Below, one piece after another: positions 7,246-13,662 of a DNA stretch of 24,987 nucleotides (position 1 is the first letter of the stretch; every line of letters starts with the position of its first letter). The translations under genes were made by a program, and so were the position numbers. The stretch spans positions 1 to 24,987 of the forward strand of contig URCI01000042.1 in assembly GCA_900546345.1 (NCBI GenBank). The letters are read 5' to 3'. Under the pieces are notes generated by a model. It was not told the DNA's origin, ran no database searches, and saw only the letters and a list, made by a program, of their open reading frames with translations. The stretch comes from an uncultured Prevotella sp. (GTDB lineage: Bacteria > Bacteroidota > Bacteroidia > Bacteroidales > Bacteroidaceae).

Positions 7246-8295
7246 TCACGAGAGTCTTTCTGTCAGAGCAGGGATGACGTCTCGCGGCAGCTGGTCTTTG
7301 TAGAGTATGTCGTAGACGGCGTCGAGGATCGGCATGCTCACGTGGAGCTGTCGGTTGATTTCCTCCATGCACTTCGTACCATAGTATCCTTCCGCCACCA
7401 TCTTCATCTCTGCCTGGGCACTCTTGATGGAGTAGCCCTTACCGATCATCATACCGAAGGTGCGGTTGCGTGAGAAGTTGGAATAGCCCGTCACGAGCAG
7501 GTCACCGAGGTAGACACTGTCACAGATATTGCGATGTACAGGGTTAACGGCTGTCAGGAAGCGGTCCATCTCCCGGACAGCATTGGTGAGGAAGACAGCC
7601 TGGAAGTTGTCGCCATAGCCCATGCCGTTGCAGATGCCCGCGCAGATAGCGTAGACATTCTTCAGCACAGCCGCGTACTCGATGCCCGTGACGTCGGTGG
7701 AGGTTTCTGTCTTCACATAGTCACAGGCGAGAACACGCGAGAACTCCCTGGCCATCTTCTCGTCGCTGCCCGCCACCGTGAGATAGGTAAGCCGTTCCAA
7801 GGCCACCTCCTCAGCGTGCGATGGGCCGCCGATACAGAGCAGTTGCCGGTAAGGCACACCATAGCGCTGATAGAAGTAATCTGAGCAGACCACATCCTCG
7901 CCGGGCACGATGCCCTTGATGGCAGTGACTATGAACTTATGGCTGATGTCGGCCGTGAGTTTCTTCAGATGGTCTTTCAAGTAAGGCGAGGGCGTGACAA
8001 AGACGAGCGTGTCATATTCCGTGGCAATCTCGTTGATGTCCGACGTGAAGTCGATGTCGTCGATATCGAAGTGCACACCCGTGAGATAAGCTGGGTTATG
8101 TCCGAGCCGTCGGAAGTCAGCGATGCGGTCGTTGCGCCGCATATACCATCCGATATGTCCCGTGTGCGCCACCACCACCTTTGCGATGGCGGTAGCCCAC
8201 GAACCGCCCCCGATGATGGCCACGCGGCCAAAGTCGGGGATGGAGCCTTTCTTCCGCAGGCCCAGCGCTCTACTGATTCTTCTGAACAGACGCAT
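7246..8295 (-). CDS. gpsA: NAD(P)H-dependent glycerol-3-phosphate dehydrogenase
   Basis: The enzyme reduces dihydroxyacetone phosphate to sn-glycerol 3-phosphate, the backbone for phospholipids. The predicted 349-residue product has an N-terminal Rossmann motif VAIIGGGSWATA (residues 25-36) and the conserved AIKGI Lys (127). It also has GGPSHAEEV (156-164), the catalytic Lys212 in EYAAVLKNVYAICAG with the following GMGYGDN, and RNRTFG plus GxxIKSAQAEMKMVAEGYY near the end. The start is the ATG at 8295; a TTG two codons upstream is less likely. A basic 20-residue extension precedes the Rossmann fold. Only 15 bases separate it from the lysS stop, so the two are almost certainly one transcript. 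Confidence 0.95.
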   Translation of the reverse strand: MRLFRRISRALGLRKKGSIPDFGRVAIIGGGSWATAIAKVVVAHTGHIGWYMRRNDRIADFRRLGHNPAYLTGVHFDIDDIDFTSDINEIATEYDTLVFVTPSPYLKDHLKKLTADISHKFIVTAIKGIVPGEDVVCSDYFYQRYGVPYRQLLCIGGPSHAEEVALERLTYLTVAGSDEKMAREFSRVLACDYVKTETSTDVTGIEYAAVLKNVYAICAGICNGMGYGDNFQAVFLTNAVREMDRFLTAVNPVHRNICDSVYLGDLLVTGYSNFSRNRTFGMMIGKGYSIKSAQAEMKMVAEGYYGTKCMEEINRQLHVSMPILDAVYDILYKDQLPRDVIPALTERLS

Positions 8296-8310
8296 AGTCA
8301 ACTTTTAGCC

Positions 8311-10047
8311 TTAGAGATTCTTGGCGCCGTCGATCCAGTGCTGGATGTCGTCGACCGTCGGCTTCTCGTATCCGAGTTTATATTTCTTGTTGATCTCACC
8401 AATCTTCTGCTGCAGGCCCTGCGCCTTCTCGTCCTTGATGTCAGAGATGAGGTTGAAGCCAGCTTTGCGCAGCACATACACCCAGTCCTCAGGCACGCCG
8501 AGGGCAGCCCACTCCTTGATGCTGCTCTGCGGCATCTTTGCCTCAGGCTTCATCTGCGGGAAGAGCATGATCTCCTGGATGTTCTCCTTGCCAATCATCA
8601 ACATACAGAGGCGGTCAATGCCGATACCAATACCGCTGGTGGGCGGCATACCATATTGCAGAGCACGCAGGAAGTCCTGGTCGATGATCATAGCCTCGTC
8701 GTCACCCTTGTCGGCCAGCCTCATCTGCTCCTTGAAGCGGTTCTCCTGGTCGATAGGATCGTTAAGCTCAGAGTAGGCGTTGGCAAGCTCCTTACCGTTG
8801 ACCATCAGCTCGAAGCGCTCGGTGAGTCCGGGTTTCGAGCGGTGCATCTTGGTCAGTGGACTCATCTCCACCGGGTAGTCAATGATAAATGTAGGCTGGA
8901 TGAACGTGCCTTCGCAGAACTCACCGAAGATCTCGTCGATGAGCTTACCCTTGCCGAAGCTCTCGTCAATGCCTTCCATCTTGAGCTTGTTCACGGCGAT
9001 GTCGCGGATCTCCTCCTCGCTCTTGCCGTCGAGGTCAAAGCCTGTCTTCTCCTTGATGGCATCGAGGATAGGCAGACGGCGGAAAGGAGCCTTGAACGAA
9101 ATCATATGGTCACCGTTCTTCACCTCCGTGCTGCCATTGACGGCCACACAGATGGTCTCGAGGAGACGCTCGGTAAACGACATCATCCAGTTGTAGTCCT
9201 TATACTGTACGTAGAGCTCCATGCAGGTGAACTCCGGATTGTGGTATTTGTCCATACCCTCGTTACGGAAGTTCTTGCCGATCTCGTAGACACCCTCAAA
9301 GCCGCCCACGATGAGTCGCTTGAGGTAGAGCTCTGTAGCAATACGCATGTACATGTCGATGTTCAGCGCATTGAAGTGCGTGATGAACGGACGTGCGCTG
9401 GCACCACCGGGGATGCTCTGCAGAATAGGTGTCTCCACCTCGGTGTATCCTGCCTCGTCGAAGAAGTTGCGCATGGTCTTGAGCACCTTGGCACGCTTGA
9501 GGAACGTATCCTTCACGCCGTCGTTGACAATGAGGTCGACATAGCGCTGACGGGCGCGCAGCTCAGGATCGTCGAACTTGTCGTAGGCCACGCCGTCCTT
9601 GTATTTCACGATCGGCAGCGGCTTAAGGCTCTTGCTCAGCAGTTTCAGCGACTGGGCGTGCACAGAGATCTCGCCTGTCTGTGTCTTGAAGACGAATCCT
9701 TTGATGCCGATGAAGTCACCGATGTCGAGGAGTTTCTTAAAGACCTTGTTGTACATGTCCTTGTCCTCGTCGGGGCAGATGTCGTCACGGGTGACATACA
9801 CCTGGATTCTGCCCTTACTATCCTGCAACTCCACAAAGCTGGCCTTGCCCATGATACGGCGGCTCATCATACGTCCGGCGATGACGACCTCCTGCTTCTC
9901 CCCCTCCTTGAAGTTATTTTTGATGTCTACTGAAAAGGCATTGGTGGGGAACTCGGCTGCTGGATATGGGTCGATACCCATGTTGCGCAGCTCCTGCAGG
10001 CTCTGGCGTCGTCCAATCTCCTGCTCGCTTAACTCTAAAATGTTCAT
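8311..10047 (-). CDS. lysS: lysyl-tRNA synthetase, class II
   Basis: The enzyme charges tRNA-Lys with lysine. The predicted protein has 578 residues. It has an N-terminal OB-fold anticodon-binding domain (about 55-160, with VVIAGRMMSRRIMGKASFVELQ) and a class II catalytic core. Motif 1 is GYTEVETPILQSIPGGASARPF, motif 2 is FRNEGMDKYHNPEFTCMELY, and motif 3 is GIGIGIDRLCMLM. About 70 residues follow the usual end of the enzyme (after IMLFPQMKP), rich in Lys and helical, ending KPTVDDIQHWIDGAKNL. I choose the ATG at 10047: the upstream open frame begins with a TTG inside the promoter -7 box. The gene heads the gpsA transcript. Confidence 0.95.
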   Translation of the reverse strand: MNILELSEQEIGRRQSLQELRNMGIDPYPAAEFPTNAFSVDIKNNFKEGEKQEVVIAGRMMSRRIMGKASFVELQDSKGRIQVYVTRDDICPDEDKDMYNKVFKKLLDIGDFIGIKGFVFKTQTGEISVHAQSLKLLSKSLKPLPIVKYKDGVAYDKFDDPELRARQRYVDLIVNDGVKDTFLKRAKVLKTMRNFFDEAGYTEVETPILQSIPGGASARPFITHFNALNIDMYMRIATELYLKRLIVGGFEGVYEIGKNFRNEGMDKYHNPEFTCMELYVQYKDYNWMMSFTERLLETICVAVNGSTEVKNGDHMISFKAPFRRLPILDAIKEKTGFDLDGKSEEEIRDIAVNKLKMEGIDESFGKGKLIDEIFGEFCEGTFIQPTFIIDYPVEMSPLTKMHRSKPGLTERFELMVNGKELANAYSELNDPIDQENRFKEQMRLADKGDDEAMIIDQDFLRALQYGMPPTSGIGIGIDRLCMLMIGKENIQEIMLFPQMKPEAKMPQSSIKEWAALGVPEDWVYVLRKAGFNLISDIKDEKAQGLQQKIGEINKKYKLGYEKPTVDDIQHWIDGAKNL

Positions 10048-10083
10048 ACTTATAGTTATATTCGAATATATTTTTCCTATATG

Positions 10084-10091
10084 CAAAGTTA
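10084..10091 (-). promoter_or_regulatory. lysS promoter, -7 box
   Basis: On the minus strand this reads TAACTTTG, a match to TAnnTTTG, 36 bases before the lysS ATG. A CTTG (10109-10112) lies 17 bases upstream, closer than the usual 19-20, so the -33 element is uncertain. Confidence 0.55.
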
Positions 10092-10221
10092 CAAAAAAGA
10101 AATGAGAACAAGGGCTATTTAATAATTAATAACCACCCCAGCCGGTGTGCAACAAGCGCAACCCTACACGATGACAGTGCGATAAGCGTGAGCGTCACTT
10201 GACCACGACGACGAAAGAAGA

Positions 10222-11382
10222 TTACAGTTTGATGAATACATGTTTCTTCCACAGTGCCCAGCCCATCAGTGCGTGCAGGGCGACAAACAGCGCAGCATAA
10301 GCGACACTGGCCCAATAGCCGTTGAGGATAACAGCGTGGAGCATGTCGTAGGCACCATTCTTGACTCCCACAGCACCGAAGAAGATGCCGATTGCCTCAC
10401 TGGCCACATAGAGGAAGAGGGGATTCATGCCGAACCACAGCGTCAGCCTCAAGAACCACGGTTGTCCGGCAGAATTGCTGTCGGCCGTCTGTTGCGCAGT
10501 GCGGTGGATGTCAAGCCAGCCCACAAGCAGACCTTGCAAAGAAGCTGCAATGCCGCAGGTGAGCAGAACATAGGAGGGACTCCACACGCGCTTGTTGAGC
10601 GGCAAGCCGAACTGCAGGAGCCAGCCTGCAAAAGCCATGACAGCTCCACAGACCAACAGCCGTGAGAGGGTGACCAGGTGGGGATGTCCCAGTTCCGGGC
10701 GTTCTTTCCGCAGTGCCCACGAGGCGACAAGGAAACCGATCATCGTGTTGGTCATGGCAGAAAAACTAGAGAGCAAGCCCTCGGGGTCTACGGGTGACTT
10801 ATGATAGAGATGGGCATCGCCCAACAGCACATGGTCCACGCGCGAGAGAATGTTCGTAGAGCTGTCGTAGTCATAACCGCCACCAGCAAGCAGCAGGATG
10901 GAATAGCCCGTCAACAGCAGTGCCACGAGAATCCACAGCCCACGAAAAGAGCGGGTAAGGTGATGGATAGTGAGCACAGCCGCCACCGTGGCCCCGTAGC
11001 AGATGGCGATGCGCTGCATCACGCCCATGATGCGCAGATGGGCGAAATCGAGCGGACGGCCGTCCATGGCCATGTCAAACCAGTTGATGAGCAGTCCAAT
11101 GAGGAAGAGCAGCAGGGTGCGCTTGACGGTCTTGCGGGCTTGCTGATGTGTCCACCGGAATCCGCCCTTACGAAGGCTGAGATAGGTGGAGATGCCCATG
11201 ATGAAAAGGAAGAAGGGAAAGACGAGATCACAGGGTGTCATCCCGTTCCACTTGGAGTGTTGCAAAGTGGAGAAGATCTCCTCGCCCGCCCCGTTGTTCA
11301 CGAAGATCATAAACATGACAGTCAGACCTCGTAAGACGTCGAGGCTCACCAGTCGCTTCACTGCATTTGTATTCTGCACCAT
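10222..11382 (-). CDS. membrane acyltransferase, HGSNAT/NagX-like (COG4299)
   Basis: The product is a polytopic inner-membrane protein of 386 residues with about ten hydrophobic spans. The N-terminal RLVSLDVLRGLTVMFMIFVNN is the family signature. The segment LQHSKWNGMTPCDLVFPFFL aligns with the region of human HGSNAT holding its active-site histidine (here His42). HGSNAT moves an acetyl group from cytosolic acetyl-CoA across the membrane onto terminal alpha-glucosamine. The bacterial substrate is unknown. I start at the ATG at 11382 because the signature begins there and a promoter lies just upstream. An ATG at 11517 would add 45 residues overlapping the preceding gene. A GH89 alpha-N-acetylglucosaminidase lies upstream on the same strand. 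The gap 10112-10221 shows nothing notable. Confidence 0.88.
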   Translation of the reverse strand: MVQNTNAVKRLVSLDVLRGLTVMFMIFVNNGAGEEIFSTLQHSKWNGMTPCDLVFPFFLFIMGISTYLSLRKGGFRWTHQQARKTVKRTLLLFLIGLLINWFDMAMDGRPLDFAHLRIMGVMQRIAICYGATVAAVLTIHHLTRSFRGLWILVALLLTGYSILLLAGGGYDYDSSTNILSRVDHVLLGDAHLYHKSPVDPEGLLSSFSAMTNTMIGFLVASWALRKERPELGHPHLVTLSRLLVCGAVMAFAGWLLQFGLPLNKRVWSPSYVLLTCGIAASLQGLLVGWLDIHRTAQQTADSNSAGQPWFLRLTLWFGMNPLFLYVASEAIGIFFGAVGVKNGAYDMLHAVILNGYWASVAYAALFVALHALMGWALWKKHVFIKL

Positions 11383-11460
11383 CTTATTCTTTAGATATTG
11401 TTGACTGATTACAAAAGTAATAAATACATTCTGAATTTCTATACTCAAACGTTTATATTC
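11364..11460 (-). repeat. promoter/start duplication, copy 1 (functional acyltransferase)
   Basis: This segment contains the first six codons of the acyltransferase and its upstream region. It is imperfectly repeated at 13173-13267. The minus-strand -7 box TACTTTTG is at 11412-11419 and a TTTG at 11446-11449, but their spacing is 26 bases because of a 7-base insertion relative to copy 2. The AlbA_2 gene stop codon (11463-11465) abuts this copy. Confidence 0.75.
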
Positions 11461-11462
11461 AT

Positions 11463-12926
11463 CTACTTTAATATTTTCCAAGTCACATCTTTTTTCTGTC
11501 CTTGGCGTTCTATCCATCCTTCTTCTTTCAAGTCTGATATGATACGGAGCACGGATCTGTGGCTTGTCTTTACATAATTGGTTATCTCCGCCGTCTTTAT
11601 TTTAGGCATTTGCTTCAAGAGAGCATACACGAGTGCATGCAGAGGAGTCTTGAATTGCAGTTCCTTGCTACTATTAGTACAGGTATCCTCCTTCAACGAA
11701 TTTGAAAGAGAATAAGTTATACTGAAAATGAAATTTTCCCCATCATGTATCTTTATGTCTGGTTCTTTATAGTACAAAGGGGCATATGTTTTTATCTTCT
11801 TTGAACCAGAACCCAAATCCTCTACCCATCCAAGATTTCTGAATACGTTTACTATTAGAGGATTCTTAGTGTAGTTCTCCAATTGGTCTATACCGATAAC
11901 ATTCTCCTTGGCAGCGGACACCAGTCTTGTTCTGTTTCTTGTAATCACTTTGTCGGTGTAAATGTCGAGAAAACTTGCATATCCAAGGCTGTAGTCGGCA
12001 TGTACCATCATGTTTGCGCAGATTTCCCTGAACAAAAGCCATCGCAGATCTTGACGCTGAATACTGTTACTCGGAACAAAATACTTGTCTGGCAAATACC
12101 GAAGTACAAACCTCTGCATAATACCATAGCCTTTTATGAGATTGCAACGTATAGACTCACGATTGTCGTAGCTTGATGCCGTCTGTCTCATTAGAAAATC
12201 ATTATAACAGCATTGGTGGTATAGAAGTTCTATTCTGTATCTTGGGCAATAGTTGAACACGGCATCATCCGTCCCGAAAAGCAAAAGTGCAGCGTAGCAC
12301 AGATGCTCTTCTCCTGTAAATGGATCCCTTCGGACCAACTGACAAGAGCGCAATATTTCTTCGTCACCCATAGTTATCCATGGATGTTCATGCATTGCAC
12401 CCTTAACGAATTGACGACACATATCAAAGGTTTCATGGTCAAGATCGCTAATCGTAAGTCCCTCTACAATTCTCTTCTCAAATATATGATTTGATTTTCG
12501 CTCGAATATGGACTGCAAGAGACCGCCATGGTTTGTCACATCAACATCAGCATCGCCGTTACGGTCGTAGAAATGCTTCTTATATTGGCTTACCGCATCA
12601 GAACTCTGCACGTCGAGTACAATGACTTTTTTACCCTCTACATCGATTATCTCTGGATAAATATTTGCACTTGGTATGAACAGTTCCGGGTTATTCGTAG
12701 CATTGATTATGGTCTTCTTCATATTCTCCGCCTGTGAAGGATTGACCCCGATTATTTGGCCATCATCATTAACACCGAGCAATATGGTTCCTCCACCATG
12801 ATTAAGGAATGAGCATATTGTCTCATAAACAGAGCCGCTCACTTTGTCAATGCAAGATTTGTACTCTATATGGACGTCTTCACCTTTAGAAGCTAACGAC
12901 TTGATTCTACCTACAATGTCTTTCAT
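11463..12926 (-). CDS. AlbA_2/Schlafen-domain putative DNA-binding protein with ATPase-like C-terminus
   Basis: The product is a 487-residue protein. Residues about 10-130 form an AlbA_2 domain: GEDVHIEYK (Glu21, Lys23), ETICSFLNHGGGTILLGVNDDGQIIGV, then a KKVIVLDV strand. The later REICANMMVHADYS and KNPLIVNVFRNLGWVEDLGSGSKKI segments match the HATPase_c_4-type region of these proteins. The last 60 residues look like a winged helix (KTAEITNYVKTSHRSVLRII). Such proteins are usually annotated as ATP-binding or putative transcriptional regulators; biochemical role unknown. The coding sequence is much AT-richer than its neighbours and lies between duplicated promoter segments, which suggests acquisition. 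Its leader and promoter carry four TAARTGCCAA repeats. Confidence 0.85.
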   Translation of the reverse strand: MKDIVGRIKSLASKGEDVHIEYKSCIDKVSGSVYETICSFLNHGGGTILLGVNDDGQIIGVNPSQAENMKKTIINATNNPELFIPSANIYPEIIDVEGKKVIVLDVQSSDAVSQYKKHFYDRNGDADVDVTNHGGLLQSIFERKSNHIFEKRIVEGLTISDLDHETFDMCRQFVKGAMHEHPWITMGDEEILRSCQLVRRDPFTGEEHLCYAALLLFGTDDAVFNYCPRYRIELLYHQCCYNDFLMRQTASSYDNRESIRCNLIKGYGIMQRFVLRYLPDKYFVPSNSIQRQDLRWLLFREICANMMVHADYSLGYASFLDIYTDKVITRNRTRLVSAAKENVIGIDQLENYTKNPLIVNVFRNLGWVEDLGSGSKKIKTYAPLYYKEPDIKIHDGENFIFSITYSLSNSLKEDTCTNSSKELQFKTPLHALVYALLKQMPKIKTAEITNYVKTSHRSVLRIISDLKEEGWIERQGQKKDVTWKILK

Positions 12927-12947
12927 TTATAAATGCCAAATTAGAAT

Positions 12948-12980
12948 CAGCTAAATGCCAAAATAGCTATAATTTAGCTG
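12948..12980. repeat. inverted repeat in the AlbA_2 gene leader
   Basis: CAGCTAAAT (12948-12956) and ATTTAGCTG (12972-12980) are perfect 9-base inverted arms separated by 15 bases, directly downstream of the -7 box. It could be an operator or a 5' leader hairpin, and includes one TAAATGCCAA copy. Confidence 0.5.
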
Positions 12981-13012
12981 CAAAGTTAGTGAATATAAAC
13001 CTAATAATCAAA
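12981..13012 (-). promoter_or_regulatory. AlbA_2 gene promoter, TTTG-N20-TAACTTTG
   Basis: On the minus strand the -33 TTTG is at 13009-13012 and the -7 TAACTTTG at 12981-12988, with 20 bases between. This is an excellent Bacteroidota-type promoter, with a leader of about 45-50 bases. Confidence 0.7.
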
Positions 13013-13104
13013 TATAAGCATAGATTTATTCCTATTTTCTAAATGCCAACCTAAGTGCCAATTTTAAATTCCCTAACTCTCCCCCACGGTAGAGGAACGT
13101 AACA

Positions 13105-13191
13105 TTAAGCAGTCATCCATAAGCATACTTGCTTTTCTCGTAGCCAGTAGCTACATGAAACTGAACATTCTTGATTAGTATTTTGCATCAT
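13105..13191 (-). pseudogene. 28-codon remnant or leader ORF, acyltransferase-like start
   Basis: After the second promoter copy an ATG at 13191 opens a 28-codon frame. It begins MMQNTN, against MVQNTN of the intact acyltransferase, and then diverges at once (QECSVSCSYW) until a stop at 13105. It most likely marks the broken 5' end of an acyltransferase gene, or the edge of a duplication. The rest of 13062-13104 shows nothing else. Confidence 0.5.
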
Positions 13192-13267
13192 CTTATTCAT
13201 TTCATTCAATATGGTTGACTGGCTACAAAAGTAATAAATATATTCTGAATCTCAAACGTTTATTCCA
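13173..13267 (-). repeat. promoter/start duplication, copy 2 (orphan)
   Basis: This is the partner of 11364-11460. Shared blocks on the plus strand include TTGACTG, CTACAAAAGTAATAAATA, ATTCTGAAT and CTCAAACGTTTAT. It carries a textbook minus-strand promoter, TTTG at 13253-13256 and TACTTTTG at 13226-13233, spaced by exactly 19 bases. No full gene follows it; downstream lies only a 28-codon frame and then the AlbA_2 gene. Confidence 0.75.
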
Positions 13268-13378
13268 TAAAATTGATTGACAAAACGCCGTCTGTCTTTT
13301 CTTTCAATCTAGAGAGAAAAATAAGGGCTGCTCAAGCTCAGAGTGACCTGAAAACATGAAAAAAGTGCACTGTTGCCA

Positions 13379-13483
13379 TCAAAACAGTGATTTTACTTCG
13401 TCAAAACGGCTGTTTTATGCGGTCATCTCGGTTGATTTACACGACAAAACAACCGAGATGACAAGAAATTCTCTAGAGAATTT
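13379..13483. repeat. cluster of palindromes in the GH89 downstream gap
   Basis: Three inverted structures lie close together: AAAACAG/CTGTTTT (13381-13387 and 13409-13415), perfect 13-base arms 13422-13434 and 13450-13462 (GTCATCTCGGTTG and its complement), and a perfect 18-base palindrome, AAATTCTCTAGAGAATTT at 13466-13483. An ACCGAGAT fragment recurs near 13518. This looks like a dispersed intergenic element; the TCAAAACGGCTGTTTT style recalls repeats common in Prevotella genomes, from memory only. Confidence 0.5.
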
Positions 13484-13563
13484 TTCATCAGAAAGGTACT
13501 TTGAGAAGAGCACAAAACCGAGATAAAACATAAAGTACTGTTATTCAGCGAATTAAGAAAACC

Positions 13564-13625
13564 GCACGAGAATCGAGAAATCAGGAGCAAGAGACCACCT
13601 GCTTCTGATTTTTCGATTCTCGTGC
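13564..13625. terminator. GH89 gene terminator hairpin
   Basis: The arms 13564-13589 and 13600-13625 pair over 26 bases with two G-U wobbles and a 10-base loop. On the minus strand the hairpin begins 38 bases after the GH89 stop and is followed by GGTTTTCTTAA. On the plus strand it is followed by CCTCTTTTTT, so it could work both ways. Confidence 0.75.
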
Positions 13626-13662
13626 CCTCTTTTTTATCAGAATATCCAACATTCCGTTTTCG

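Larger units (their letters stand above)
12930..13061. repeat. four TAARTGCCAA repeats around the AlbA_2 gene promoter
   Basis: TAAATGCCAA occurs at 12930-12939, 12952-12961 and 13040-13049, and TAAGTGCCAA at 13052-13061, all in the same orientation. The first two lie between the -7 box and the start codon, 22 bases apart. The last two lie upstream of the -33 box, 12 bases apart. This bracketing suggests operators, possibly for the adjacent DNA-binding protein. Confidence 0.6.

Noticed and set aside
7939..9933. Long plus-strand open frame of 664 codons opposite gpsA and lysS
   Set aside because: It is antisense to two strongly recognisable genes, spans their junction, and its translation is rich in Leu, Val, Asp and His with no recognisable family. 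This is a codon-bias shadow.
11383..11517. 45-codon N-terminal extension of the acyltransferase
   Set aside because: It overlaps the end of the AlbA_2 gene and the promoter copy, and the family signature begins right after the ATG at 11382.
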